From Dichotomocladium elegans (lineage: Eukaryota; Mucoromycota; Mucoromycetes; Mucorales; Lichtheimiaceae), in the NCBI GenBank assembly GCA_025716815.1, contig JAIXMN010000003.1, positions 62,001 through 126,000 on the forward strand: DNA of 64,000 nt. Direction: 5' to 3'. Each line of letters starts with the position of its first letter. Within the stretch, counting starts at the first letter, position 1. Positions 47,362-59,984 of the stretch are shown here, piece after piece. The notes under the pieces were generated by a model that was not told the origin of the DNA, made no database searches, and saw nothing but the letters and a program-made list of their open reading frames with translations. Made by a program: the position numbers and the translations under genes.

Positions 47362-47983
47362 TTGAATATGAGAAACTGGAAGGAGCCGAGGATACAAATC
47401 AAGCGCCCTGCGTCAATTTATAGTGTACAGTCCCCCTGTACAAAGGTGTGTGGTTCGTGCACGCTGGATGAAACAGGTAATGCGTGAAATTCAGCAACTT
47501 TGGGAGAGCTTGTGCGTCGTAGTCGCAACATGCATGCTATACATGCTACACACGAATAAATACACCTTTTGACTCTCATCAGCTAGATTCTTCTTGACGC
47601 ATACTACTGTGTGTTTTTCCTTCAGCCTATGTGGGAATATAATATGATAACATTCAGTACATTGACATATCTTATCTTCATACTGAAAGCTTAATTGAAC
47701 GCAAACCATATACTGTAGACTCGCGGCGGTAATGGTTTTCCGACCCCATTCATGTTTTATGCGGATGACATGTAATATGTGATTTTCCTTCTTTTTGAGA
47801 AAAAAAGATCACGATGTATGTTTTTTTGACCGTTTGTACGTCAGTAATTTTAAAATGGTGACCATAATATTCAAATTTTACATGATACATCTGTAATGCG
47901 GCATCCAGCAAGCAACTCTTGTATATTGCAGCGGAGACATGAGCCATCGTGCCAGTCTAGTGCACATATATACTAAATGGATA
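47362..47983. other. Intergenic spacer
   Basis: AT-rich; probably the promoter of methyltransferase paralogue 2 plus the 3' flank of the next small gene. No exon or repeat is supported. Confidence 0.45.
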
Positions 47984-48284
47984 TTAGTCAATCGACAACA
48001 GTGATGGCTTCTCAGGCGTTTTGTTCCTCGCGACAAAATCAAATGCTGTAGCTATCGAAAAACGACTCATTTCATTTGGATTCCCGTTTGAAAACATCAG
48101 GTGCAATAGCTTTATTTCATTCCGAGTAGCGGCGGAACACTCGATAGTACCCATTCCTGCCAATTTCTCGTTTGCTTCCATTGCCCGGCACTGTCAAAAA
48201 TATGGAATCATATTTTACCAACATGTATCATTATAGATCCAGACCTTCAGCGCAGCGGCATACTTCCGATATGAACGACCGTTT
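47984..48284 (-). CDS. Unrecognised gene, last two exons (partial model)
   Basis: Two exons join cleanly. Exon 48284..48245 follows a CTTCAACAG acceptor and ends GCTGAAG|GTCTGG. Exon 48190..47984 follows a TTTTTGACAG acceptor and ends in a stop. The joined sequence reads NGRSYRKYAAALK, CRAMEANEKLAGMGTIECSA, then TRNEIKLLHLMFSNGNPNEM and FDFVARNKTPEKPSL. The amphipathic composition and splice signals suggest a real coding end, but I cannot place the 5' exons and do not recognise the family. IECSA recalls small-GTPase C-terminal regions, but nothing else supports that. Confidence 0.4.
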
Positions 48285-49744
48285 CTGTTGAAGAAAATTA
48301 GAAACGTATAATGGAGACGCGGTTTCTAAAGGAAATCCGGGATCTTGTTTAGTTAATGTCACACATATGTCATTGAGTAAGTGAATGTCTTTTTTTTTTC
48401 CTTTGAGAACAAAAAGACAATTTAAATGTTCATGTATAGGCATTAGTGACACCTTACGACGTTTTCTGCTTACAATAAGACGTCCTTCATAGCACTATTC
48501 TTTATACTCTAGTTTAATTCTCGTTCATCTTTATGCTAGCTAAAGTCTATAAATATACATCAGACTTGCGATTACATGGAAACCTGCGCTGCTAAATTTC
48601 AAAGACATATCGATGAACTAGAAGCATAGTCCCTCGATACGACGAAGGAACAACAAGAACCCTTCGATGTAATACATGATACATGAATTAACACAATCTC
48701 AGACAAATCATCAGTCGCATGTTTCTTTGTTATAATCTGATAACAGAAGCTCAACGCGAGCCTAAAAGTACCCCATGGCTATGACGTTTAAGAAAAAAAA
48801 AGCAAAAATCAACTTTGTGGAGAAGAGTAGAGGAAGCCAGGCTAGTTACTTTTGTTATCGCTTTTCACCAAAGTCAGCTTTTATCAACCCAAAAGATTTT
48901 TTGCGGGTCGGACAATGAAGTTAGATGTTGCCTGTTGCAACTGGACTACACGTGGTTATGCGAACTATTACCCAATGCGTCCGATATGATGAGTGAGGAG
49001 ACGCATGTAGGACGAAACGAAAGATGATTATAGCAATGCAGCATGAGAATGCCCCAGATCACTGGAGATCCTCGTTTATATACTTGCAATGGAGGTAGGA
49101 TAGTTGAGAACAAATACAAAAACATGGTACAAGGGGCAGAGGAACATGAATGTGGTATAATACCACCGACAAAGTTGCGGTTTCGACGGTGATCATTTTC
49201 CTCGTCCTTGTTCCATCTTTTTTCTTAAAGGAAAATATTTTTAGTGATTAAGGACTTAATGGTCTGTGGAAATTGTCGGTCACCATTTCATCCGTATCAA
49301 TCGATAGACAACCATTCTTTTTTTTACCGTCTGGCTCAACAACAAAGTATACTCAATACTGTATAGCTGAAGATATCTTCAGCTTTCAACAAAAGCGGAC
49401 GTTTTTATAAGAATAGTTTTCGAGCTGTCTTATGCGGTATCTTTTTTCAGCATCCATTTGACTTAAATGAACTTTATTGAAGCGATCACGAGCCTGTATC
49501 GGGACAAACGATAGGAGAAAAAGTGATTAGCTATTCTAACGGCACTTCCTTTTCAAAAACTAGTCTTCAGCCTCTTTTGCCCGTCCGCTGGCTGAGTGAG
49601 CCCCTCCGCTATGCTCCATGTCGTTCCCCTTCTGGGCTTCAGAGAATTCGGCTAGTCAAAAAATTAAATTTTGTAAGGGAGGAGAATTATGACGCATATA
49701 AAATAAAATAAACGTCGCGTGAATAAGAGGGTCGAGACATGACC
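48285..49744. other. Gene-poor spacer
   Basis: If the small gene upstream is real, its 5' exons may lie in the first 300 bp, but I cannot define them. The rest is AT-rich with no recognisable feature up to transposon copy C. Confidence 0.4.
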
Positions 49745-51048
49745 GTTAGTCAACAGAAAATATTAGCACCCTTCTTACTTTTCAACTTACCCCGAAGGTA
49801 GTCAGGTGTACCATTGCGGTAACAATGGCGGAAGGGTTGGAGGAAGGAACTCAGAGGGACGACGATGGATCAGCGACAACATTAGCGGCAAAACCAATGG
49901 AGGAAGTAGACGAAGATAAAAGCAACTCGACGAAGCGATGGTGGGAGGCCTGCCAAATCACAGTCCCACCCAAAGCCCATACCCCCTTCCCCCAGAGGCA
50001 CCTGAGTTAGGCTGATATCATTATCTAAGGCGAGTATGGTGGAAGATAAGCACATCGATATCCTCGACACTCGATGTACTTAGCGATATCCTCAGCCTTA
50101 CGGATAAGTGCATTATATTTACCAAATGATGGCCCTTCATATGTTCATACTTATCCATCTCGTCCGTTGTAGCCTTAAAGAAGCTGATCTGCCTTCTTTC
50201 TTTTTCTTTAGGTTGGTGACTGCAGGAGTCTCAAGCTACATTTCATGATGCCTGATGCTGAGATTACTGCCAAGAGCGTGGTTCTTTGCCCTTGCCTTTG
50301 GTATTGCGTCCACTGCAGGAGTCCCTTTCTTGGACCATGCTAAGCTGCGTTTCATATTAATATGGAACCAGACTCATCAAGGGAAACACAGTTTTTCTAA
50401 AGTCAATGTCAGTCCTGTCTTATTTGCGCGCTCAGTCAAGACGCTCCTGGATCTTCGCAGCACTATTCCTCATCATTGAGAATACGCGAACGACCCCTCG
50501 CTTTAAGTTTCTTAAATATGCTGTCAAGATTCGTCCTTCTCGTAGTGTAATACCCATCGCTGAGCTGAGCGAACATGGATTCCTAGCAGCTGATGCACCC
50601 AAGACCTTCTCAAACATCCGTTTGAAAATGTGACCTTGCCTTGGCCAGCGTACGCTGTGTAGCTACGCTTGATCCCCGCTTATTTCATCCGAATGTCTCT
50701 ATCCTTTCATTTTAGAAATGCGTGTGATAGTAAGATCAGAGTTATCTCTGCAAACTATGCTAGGCAGATGTTACACAGAGTACACTTTCTTCATCAACAA
50801 CATAGCCCATAGGTTCAAGGCAGCCACGCACATCAACGACATGTCTTGGCCATCTTCATAAAAAAAATAGATTGTTCATTTGAGAATGTAAAAGTGTATA
50901 AAAGAGAAAGAGTCAAAGGACGAATTTTTGTAAAGATGGATTTGCCAAGCGACATCTTTCCGTGGATACATGTGCCATTTGCTTTTATCATCATGCGTCT
51001 TCTGGGCAAAAGACGATTTTATTTTGTGATCCTGCGACTAGTGACATA
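49745..51048 (-). mobile_element. Degenerate Tc1/IS630-type transposon, copy C
   Basis: It starts GTTAGTCAACAGAAAA like copy A and shares blocks along its length with it. These include ACATGCGTCTTCTGGGCAAAA-like sequence near the right end and the AATATGGAACCAGACTCATCAAGGGAAA block. The transposase D-E block is missing or ruined: the region around 50040-50110 keeps only TTCCACC.. CACATCGATATCCTCGACACTC and adjacent bits. The copy is about 300 bp shorter than copy A through internal deletions. No intact frame remains. Confidence 0.82.
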
Positions 51049-51332
51049 ACAAAAATTTCTCTCTGTTGATGCGGGATCATGTTGGACTATGTTCTTCATT
51101 TGCATAAGGTCACTTCACAAGATCGTCAAGCCAGGTACGTGGCATCCCATCTACAAGATAATCCGGTGTCGCGTGGAGTGCAAGCAGTCTTTGAACCGGG
51201 TATTCTGGTTGGCTAGTCTAAACTGATGACGTTTATTCGTAACCCCGACTGGTGGACAATAAACAATTTTGAGGGCACTTGAACCCTCGCCACATACACA
51301 CACACCCACACACCCTTACACATATAATTAAA

Positions 51333-51650
51333 ATGGGCCACGGCATCAAAATCGATCCCTCAATTGAACGATGGGCTCACCTCCGTGAAAACACTCACCT
51401 CTATTTCGGTTGGAACAAGAGAAACACCAGAAGATCCATTTTGTGGCTTGCCGTTGTCCCCGTGGGTTTGACCGTTTTGGCCTACAAGACGCAGGTATGA
51501 AATCAGCGCGACCATTCACCTTGCTTTTTAATCTCTTTCCTCTCTTCGAATAACGATATTGACGGAACTTGATTCTCCTAGGACTTGTGGGATCTCGCTG
51601 CTTCTCAGACCAAGGCCCAAATGAACAAGGAGAAGCCTGCTTCTGAATAA
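51333..51650 (+). CDS. NDUFB4/B15-like subunit of mitochondrial complex I
   Basis: Two exons (51333..51494, 51582..51650) give 76 aa, with a GTATGA donor and CTCCTAG acceptor. A short N-terminus (MGHGIKIDPSIERWAHLREN) resembles the NPALLRW-type start of animal NDUFB4. YFGWNKRNTRRS follows, then one transmembrane helix (ILWLAVVPVGLTVLAY), then a short charged tail DLWDLAASQTK. NDUFB4 is an accessory membrane-arm subunit of NADH:ubiquinone oxidoreductase. AATAAA lies at 51663-51668, 12 bp after the stop, as a likely polyadenylation signal. A (CA)n run precedes the ATG. Confidence 0.82.
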
Positions 51651-52169
51651 ACCTTTGTTTAGAATAAAAACCTGAAGATTGTTTACGAGGTTACGAAAGA
51701 CCATGTGGATTGCCCTCTCCGTCTCCATCGATCCTCGACAACCAGCTGAATGACTCACGTACAACACAAGCTTGAAAATTGTTTCCTACCCGACCGATTA
51801 AGAGAAGTAATAATGAGCAACTAGGTGATATTCGATAATGAGTCGGCAGGAGTATGTCGTTGAGGGAGGGAATATGGCTCGATATGGCAACAGTTTGCTG
51901 GGTGTGCTCGAGGTAGGAGCTGGCCAAGGCACACAAGTATCGCGTTTAAAGGCCAAGGTTACGACAGCTGGAAGCAAGAAAATATGTTCAAATGATAGCA
52001 TATCAATGTATACTGCACTCAAAGATTGGGGATGTACTCGAGCCTCCTGACAACGACAATCAACCTAATGCCATCATCTCGTCCAGCTAACTATATTCTC
52101 TTTCGAGATTTTCTGCCAATATACGCGCAATCGCAACTCTGTCCGGGAAGATCGAGCATTTAAGGGTGC
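51651..52169. other. Convergent intergenic region
   Basis: It lies between the complex I gene and the end of NTAQ1 and holds the AATAAA at 51663. The open frames on both strands are not supported by domains. Confidence 0.45.
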
Positions 52170-53206
52170 TTAGATCTTCAGCTGGTACCGCTGGAGAAAT
52201 GCTTCTTCGGAGAGCACTTCCCCATAATACTCAGGCTTTCCGGCATCCTTGCTCATTTCAATATAGTCGTGAAGATTCATTATGCAATCTAGGATAACAT
52301 GGCACATAGATATCACGCTTAGCTATAAAGTTGGCACTTTTTTCAGTGATCCCCAAAAGTCAAACACTACCTTTTGTTCGGATAGGGTCGTATGGTGGTG
52401 GTGGCATCATAAAGTTGCCATCGTCATCCAACTGCGCGGTAAGGAAATGTCAACGACGTTACCCTCTATGCCCAACGAAAGACGACAGTACATACCATAT
52501 GACTCCTGTCAGAAGCAAAATGGTCGAGATATGCTTGTGCAGGGACTAATCGATAAAGTCTTCGCCCGTGTAAAATAGATATTAGCATTACCGTCGAGTG
52601 GAGATAATACGCAACTCTATACCTCCGGAAACTTGGAAGGAGTGGGACAAACGGTCTGAAAGCTTCAAGAATATATGCTTTCAGGGGGCAGGGGAAAGGA
52701 AGTACCGTGTCTTGGTCGTATATGAAAGCTCTGATGAACTGGGTGTTAAATGGTAATCTTTGAGCACTTATCGATCGTGCCTTACTTGTCCGTTGTGTGC
52801 TCGTAGATGAGCATAACATGGTAATCCTGAAAGATTATTAGCGCTACACCTCTATATAATCTATCCGGTGTAACTTACCCATAATACAGGTAGATCTCCT
52901 TCGCATTTTTTCTGCTTCCATAAAGGAACCTAAACGACGCGTCGCATTAGCCATTCTGATAGCAAATTAGATAGATAGTCATAACGAATATACATGTTTG
53001 TAAGCGTTGCTGACGAACAGGACGTAACAACGCTCGAGGCGATCTGGTTCCTTTGCGGCAATCTCCTTGCACAATTGATATACATTCTCTTCACAATAAT
53101 TTCCGGTATAGATTAAATTGTCGAAAACAGATTGTTCAAGTAATAATCCTGATGGTTGCTGATTTGCTCCCAAGTCATTAGCTTGTCTCCCTTGGTCCAA
53201 TGCCAT
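52170..53206 (-). CDS. NTAQ1: Protein N-terminal glutamine amidohydrolase
   Basis: Seven exons (53206..52994, 52929..52879, 52826..52786, 52757..52623, 52559..52496, 52431..52371, 52288..52170) close in phase and give 227 aa, close to the usual 205. The enzyme converts N-terminal Gln to Glu, feeding the Arg/N-degron pathway. The catalytic triad context is present: Cys in YCEENVYQLC, His in VLWDYHVML and Asp in IYDQDTVLPFPCP. ASDRSHM and the PPPPYDPI segment near the end also match the family. The N-terminal 40 residues (MALDQGRQANDLG onward) are extra. The gene is tandem with the RhoGEF gene, 197 bp downstream of its stop. Confidence 0.95.
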
Positions 53207-53403
53207 AATAGATTTAAAAGAAAATAATGAGAGGTGTCCTGGTATTTGGGTTTTAAGCTTTTTTAGAAGAGAAATTGTAAATGTGGTACAAAATACTTGT
53301 TGAGGATTAGGGTATAAAAATGCGAAAGGGGATGAATGAGGATATGTTGGCAATGAGATGAAGGTAAATATGTATAACTGATTAGGACGATAATTGAGTG
53401 TAT

Positions 53404-55374
53404 TCAAGAATGACTTTCTGGAGGGACCAGGAGCTTAGGTACGCGTTGATGCGGTGTCTCCGCCACATTGGGTCGTGTGTGTGCCATGCGATGGGCTGCA
53501 GATCGTTTCAGCTAACTCGAAGAGGGGTAGAGGCCAACTGAATAAAAACTTACCTTTTCGAATCCGTGCTGCTTCTCGGTCAAGGTCGGCAACGACCTCC
53601 TGAAGTTTCTTGACCCATCGTTGCTGGTCCTCTGCACTACTTGTATGCAGCATGTACACCTGACGTGTACCCATGTAAGTCGTATTTAAAGTGTCGACGC
53701 CCTGGATAGATGAAATAATTTCGACGCAGTGCTCCTTTCCTTTTGTTTCACAGGCATCAGGTGCTCTAATGCGGGCTTGTTCTAAATTGATATGATCCTT
53801 GTATTGGAGCAGGGTCTTCCCTTTCTCTTGCTTTGGTCTGACAAACACAAGCATGTCCGAGAATAAAAAGCACGTTTGTTCTTCCTCTGGTGATCTGAAG
53901 TTGTTCATAACTCGCGATAGTGGACCTTGCAAGATAAGTCGCCGTTTAGCACTGACGCCAAAGGGTGCTCCGGTCATTGCTTGCTGGATCATGAGGACTT
54001 GGTCAACGTTATCTGCTTCCATGATTCTAAATGGTATCAATTCGTAAAGAATGTATAGTATACATGTTAGTATCATCAAACTTTCGCACCTTGGCTTCAT
54101 CTCCTCGAAAAACCGAAGAGCACGTTGTTTGCACTCGCATAGGCCGATATGATCGGGGTGCATTGGCGAAGTGACGTCGGCGAGTTTGCTGACAAGATGA
54201 GCATAACGCCCGATGGATCCTGCTGGTATCTGCAGAAGGGCTAGTAACGTGGTACCCTTAAGTACTGGCGCTTTGTGTGCAGACTATCTCGTCGATTACC
54301 AATAGATTGTGAGGTCTTGTATATGTGTATGTGATTAAGAGCGCTTACTTCAATGAATTTCTTAAATGGTTGATAGTGCGTCAGTCGCTGGTAAGTTGTC
54401 ATTGCAACGCTATAATTGCTTAGATAGGGTTTATAAACATTTAACAATGGATGCTGAAAGGTGGGCATTAGATTTGCATAAAGCGATGCGAGAGACTCTA
54501 GTCCACGTACCCATTTGTTGATCACGTCTGAAATAATCTGCGTGGGTCCCCAAATATCAAGCCTTTGGTGCAATGATATGTAAGAGAATACGTACGCGTG
54601 GCATCGTTATAAAACTCTACACTCACCTTTGCTCGAGGCTGGTGAGGATCTCACGCTGAACTTTGAGTATTTCTTCAAAATTGCCGAAGAGCCAACCTAA
54701 TTCGCGTGTTGTGCAGGCTGTCTTCTTCGATCCAAGAAAGCTGAAGTGAGAGCGTTTGGATTCTTCACGCAGAGGTTCCAAAAATATGGTTTGGATAAGT
54801 TCAAGAGATTCGAGGTAGGCGCGTTCCGACTTGTAGAGTTCCTGGACTAATGCCTCTCGATTGCGGTATAAACGTTCGTGATCTTGTACACAAGCCTAGT
54901 GTCAGTGTTTTTTCCCGCACCGCATATGTAGACATGTATCCGCTTTCTCTCTCTCTCTCAAGGACCCTGTTTTTTTTTACCTATCATTCCTTCATCAGTA
55001 TCTTCATATTCTAAAGTATCAATCATTCCAAGCTGGTCTTCGGATAGTGGTCTGCTGCTACCCTGAGAATGATGCTGATAATACTGATCGTTGGCGGACT
55101 GATGGCGGGATCTGAAGGTTATGATTGGTTTGGAAGGCGATAATATAGCACAGACCGACGGGGTTTCTGAGGAGAAGTTCGTGAGTGCTGTCAAACCGCT
55201 CGGATACTTTGAGCTGACATAACTGCTGCTTTTAGTTGAAACACTGCTCATGCTTATGATACTGTGATGATGTTCGCTGGCAGTGGCGCTGCGCTGCTTG
55301 CGGGCCATCGTCGAAGTATGCTGTAAAGGGACATATTGGATACCGTCCGCTAGATTAGATGGTGAAGAGAACAT
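53404..55374 (-). CDS. Rho guanine-nucleotide exchange factor (DH-PH)
   Basis: Six exons (55374..54981, 54882..54627, 54562..54349, 54229..54090, 54026..53554, 53495..53404) close in phase and give 522 aa. The Ser-rich N-terminus of about 130 residues ends in an acidic stretch (LEYEDTDEGM). The DH domain spans about residues 135-320: RNREALVQELYKSERAYLES is CR1, PFKKFIE and RCESL-like segments lie in the middle, and ADVTSPMHPDHIGL follows. The PH domain (residues 345-490) contains RRLILQGPLSRV, EEQTCFLFSDMLVFV and the terminal Trp of QQRWVKKLQEVV. DH-PH proteins load GTP onto Rho/Cdc42 and drive actin polarity. The start at 55374 is chosen because the sequence stays protein-like from there; Met at 55308 is an alternative. 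The specific GTPase is unknown. Confidence 0.93.
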
Positions 55375-57489
55375 GGAGAAAAATTATGGGAGACAGGGAA
55401 GCGAAGAAAAAGGAAGACGGAGGAAAAGGGCAATCTACTCAACTCCCAACATCATCGTCCTTCATGCCCGGAGTTCGTAATTGGCAACAACAGTAATCTG
55501 TCAAAAAGAACATTAAAGATTCGACAACGCTAATTCACACATACAGTATGTATTATGTCCATGCGCGTTTTCATCCAGTCTCAACCTTGTTAACTGCAGC
55601 CCTGCACCTATGCACGTTAGTACTCGGCTCAAAGCATTGCACCATGACAATACCTTGTGAGCGTGCCAAATCGGGAATAGCTTGGAGCAATAGGCAAATT
55701 TTCTCCACCGTCATAAAGACAAAATTAAACAGTAAAAGCAGCTTTTCGGATGATAATAGGTTCGCTATAGTGCAGCAAACAGCCTTAGCAACTTTACGAC
55801 CGGTCGCTTCTGGCCGCGTTATTGTTTACGGCTCATCATTATGCACAGTTGTTAATGATTTTATGGGCGGGTGTGATATGCGCTATACTGCTGTATCACT
55901 CACTGAAATATATAGAGCAGCTATGGTGCTAATCCCGATAGACATAAGCTGAAAAATAAACAATCGTCGCTAATTGATATTAGAGCACCAAAAGAGAAAC
56001 CAATAAATGGATATATGTACCACCTGTTTCACGACTTTTAGATGGAGAGGCGGCGCTTTTCGTCGCTAGACGAAAAGCAAATGCATATGCAATACCCATA
56101 GTATCTTTCATCGTGTGATGACGCATACATCAGCAACAGCAAACCACTAAATTTCCCGTGACCATGCAACATCGTGAGTGTGTGCAACAAATGGAAATGA
56201 TCATATGCAGTTGTCAGCGTTTTGGTTGTGCTACATGCGGAAAAGAGGGATTATGAGCGATATGATTCTCTGAGTCTTGCTTGGAAACAAAAGAAACCAA
56301 GAAACGGAAGGCGGCAAGAGATCCTTTGATTATCACGCTTAACATAAATTCGAGTACCGCATATATATATATATATATATGCGCAGTGCCTTAACGAGAA
56401 GAGGCACGGTCCCCGTGACACTTTGCTTTGGACTGGAGTCATACACCTTGGGACCCATGGCTTGGCTTGGCGCCCGTAGGACAAGCTAATATTACCATAT
56501 GCGGGTCAAGATATGAAAATTGCTCATTATTTGAAACCTTTTAGCGGAATTATTTTTGGCAAAATGCCCATTCGTCCTGTAGTACAATAGAATAAAGCAC
56601 TTGGCCTTTTCTCTATCGTCCAGAGTAGGCTTATTTCCAAATACCCCATTTCTGCTATAACACGAGTAGATCAAAATCACCCTTTTGAATCAGGTTGCAA
56701 TTGAGGATTGGATGCGCGTATATTTCCTTGTCCACCAATCAAACTGAGAGATGGATAGTAAAATATTACCATTGTCAGGTTTGCAACGAGAGAGAAAAAA
56801 CAATCAAGAAAATCAATGGTGTTTTTGTGCTCAAAGAGTTTGAAGATCCAAGCCCAATATTATCATTGTTCTGAGTGGTATCTGGCCTGGTGAGGTAACA
56901 CTCATAAAGATTAGGTTTCCTGCACAACCAGCAAACTTAACCTTATCCAAAATATTGTACGATTTATTTAACCCCCCCCCCAAAAAGAAACAGGGAAGCG
57001 GGGAAATCTGGGTAAGCTTCCGAAGCAACATCCTTTACTGTGCCAACCCGCATTATTTAGAACGTATAGTTATGCAGTGCTGTTAAAACGATATTAGTTT
57101 AAGAGCTGTATTGAGCCGGATTGTTATTTCCCGCTATCTCATGTACGAGCAGAGGTCGAGCAGAGAGTGCAACTGAGCGAAGGAAGAAGATGAAGAGAAA
57201 ATAACTGTAATTTAAGCAGAAGTTGGGAATCATGGCCGGAGATTTAGGGGTCTGAGAAGATGCCATCGACGTGAGGAGCAATGGTGCATTGAGGAGGTGG
57301 CTCAAACAGGCATATCCGATGGCTCAAGAGGTAGTCGAAGTAATGCTACTACAATGTATACATTGATGAGTGCTTTAGACCTGGAAGTCTCAGGGGCAGG
57401 AGATCGTTGTCTCTGTAATCGGCAGATCCCCGAAGGCTACAGGTTTTACATTGGGAGGCTAGTCTAAACCAAAGAACTTCAATAGTCTC
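55375..57489. other. Gene-free 2.1-kb spacer
   Basis: AT-rich sequence with (AT)n at 56360-56380. The open frame at 55548-55952 has no domain and no splice support. I see no RNA gene or transposon. Confidence 0.45.
56360..56380. repeat. (AT)n microsatellite
   Basis: A perfect AT dinucleotide run in the spacer right of the RhoGEF gene. Confidence 0.9.
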
Positions 57490-58090
57490 TCAGGAAGGTC
57501 GCGAAAGCGATACACCGGTGATGGCATTGAAGGGCAGGCCGATACGGTGCAGGCCGTTAGGAAACTCATGGGTAGCAATTGAGAAATGGTTCCAGGAGTC
57601 CTGCGTCATCCACAGTGTGTATTGATACTGACGGGAACCGCCCCACATCAAAAGTAGTCGGGACACAGAACCGAGCAAAGAACAGAGTTAGGACGATATG
57701 ACCCGATGCTAGTCCCTGGCGACATCAGAAAGCGAGATAAGGGTGTAAAGCCTCCGTCGATAACTCTGGGAACGAGTCAACAGAGTGCGAGGATTACTGA
57801 GGAAGAACTCAGCTACCTTGGATAGCTGGAAACCAGCGCTGAACAGAGGGACACCGTGAGCTGGGAACCAGGTCGGAGACAGATACAGGATAGCGGTGAT
57901 GATGGACACAAAATGGGGGATGATGGCCCCTATAAAGGTTTACCAGGACCAATACGTGATGGACAAGACGGAAAAATACTAAGGATGATCCATATTGCAG
58001 AAGTGGGAGATGCCAGAGCAGCTACCGCACGTACTGCAATGTTCGTGGGTCAAGAATACCAAGGTCACCAAGATGACGGGGATGACGATA
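57490..58090 (-). pseudogene. Possible decayed multi-exon membrane-protein gene
   Basis: The minus strand here has noticeably more regular, GC-richer codon use than its surroundings. Fragments read VIPVILVTLVFL, IIPHFVSIITAILYLSPTWF and GVPLFSAGFQLSK, then SYRRRLYTLISLSDVA. Further on it reads LWMTQDSWNHFSIATHEFP and GLPFNAITG. Plausible GT-AG introns exist, for example GTACGT..CTTTATAG and GTAGCT..TTCCCAG, but I cannot assemble a full gene. Stops remain. The first fragments look like transmembrane helices. I do not recognise the family, and chance remains possible. Confidence 0.35.
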
Positions 58091-59984
58091 GTGCTTAGCT
58101 TTGACAAACAAAATAAATGCCGATCTTTATCAGAGAAAAGAGGAGTAAAAATATGTGGCCACGGCGGACAAAAGTATTCCTTTCTCCACTATAATTCTAT
58201 TGTCCTCCACATGGACAAGGATCTTTGGTGAAATGATTGCCCTATGCCTTATTGTTGTAAGGGAGGAGGTAACTTTCGCGCTACTCGAAAAATATGACAC
58301 TTCCAGCATTAAAGTCATGTACAAGGATGCTTTTCAAATTTTCTTCATTGAAACAGACCAGATAGCAAAACTGATCAAAGGTGTACAATCATTCTAAGAT
58401 AAGTTGCGTACCATGTTAAAAGGCTTTGAATGAAGAGAGAGAGGAAACGACCATCGAAGTATGGCAAGGATAGCGTATAGTTAGCTCATCATTAACTGAT
58501 GAATAGGAGTTATTTTCTAAGTAGCCGAGCAATGCTACAGATTGCTTGTCGACTAAGTCATAACCTAGGACAATTAGCTGAGTCCCACAGACCTGGATTT
58601 GAACCCATCAGGGGGACTCTTTCTTTCTCTCTGCGTGTGTGTGTGTGTGTGTCTGCTATCCCCACTCCTGTTGGTTCTTTTCTGCCCACTCGCTGATGAT
58701 CAAGTTGTACCATTCGCTAGGAAGTATTCTTATAGATATCGAAAAAAATGATTGGGTTTGTTTCTTACTTCGCTACGATAAATCTCTGGGAGACGATTAC
58801 AGCATTCCATGAGCTCAGGTCCAAATACGCCTTACGGACTAACCTCACAATACTGGCAATCCATCGATAGACTACATCCAGTGTAGACAAAACGGAGTAT
58901 CAAACATCCAACAAAACACAGCAGGTACACATATACACACATGCGCGCCTGTGTACACAAACTATTCCTATGTCTTTCTTGGCAACCTTTAAAATACATA
59001 GTGTACTCAGAGAGCGCAGATGCACATCGCAAACGCCTCTTTTGGCCATGTGCCAGACTATCAATTTTTTAGCGGAAGCGCCGTTTTGCTACGACCCAAC
59101 TCCCCTTCACCGTGAACGGTTGTCGATATTGTCATACAAGCGGGATTTTCCGCTGTTCGCTCTTTTCTTCGAAATGTACGACGCCATCGACATGGAACGC
59201 ACAAATGCGGACTAGAGTTTTTAACCATGCTGGAAATGCTGCGAGTGCTCGTTGGTATCGGCGTAAAAGAAAGGACGGAGGGAGAGGGAGATAGCTTACT
59301 CAAAAATGGACAGAAATTGCTTGCATGAGCGGATCCCTGAGGTCATTATTTGGAAGTTCTTTGATCATTAGAGACGGCCCTGGAGAATATCGATCCATAA
59401 GGCCTGCTATTGATGCCCTTCCACATCTTCTTCCTATTAAGATAGTGCTGAAAATGCAATATGTAGCCATCGCACTTTTAAGTCCGACGGCAAACGGGTT
59501 ATGAACCAATCTAAATGATGAAAACTAAGGTGGAAGACGCCATATTCTGTTACATTAGAAAATATTCGGTTTATTGTTCGAGGAGATGAGTTACCAAGAT
59601 TATTACAAACCAAAAACACGTACGCATGTTCATAGGATGGAATCATCTCAATTTGTTCCAACTCCCAAGCTCGAGAATTCATACACCGCTGCGAGTCGTG
59701 TTACCTTGCACAGAAACACGGGGCCATAGCGATAGAACAGAAATAATAATCAGACCCATGACCGCTTAGGTCTCATGACGAGCAATGTATTCCAACATTG
59801 AGAAATGACTCTGGAATGCAACAATTGGCTTCTATTGTACTGGAAACCCTTCGTCATGATAGGGTTTTGGGATCCAGGAAATAAATCCCCTTCCCAATAT
59901 AAGACAGCTGTCCTACGCTTTCTTTTCGCTCCCTCTTTGCTTTTTCCCTTTTCCTTCCAGCGAGCCAAAATATTTCCAGTAGAT
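58091..59984. other. Gene-free spacer with GT microsatellite
   Basis: It contains (GT)n at 58635-58653 and AT-rich DNA. TTGAACCC at 58598-58605 gives a lone tRNA-like B-box on the minus strand without a matching A-box or acceptor stem. The last 100 bp are pyrimidine-rich and probably form the leader of the WWE-like gene. Confidence 0.45.
58635..58653. repeat. (GT)n microsatellite
   Basis: A perfect GT run next to a pyrimidine-rich stretch. Confidence 0.9.

Noticed and set aside
58500..58625. tRNA-like B-box (GGTTCAAATCC on the minus strand)
   Set aside because: No A-box, acceptor stem or anticodon arm pairs with it; a tRNA cannot be folded.
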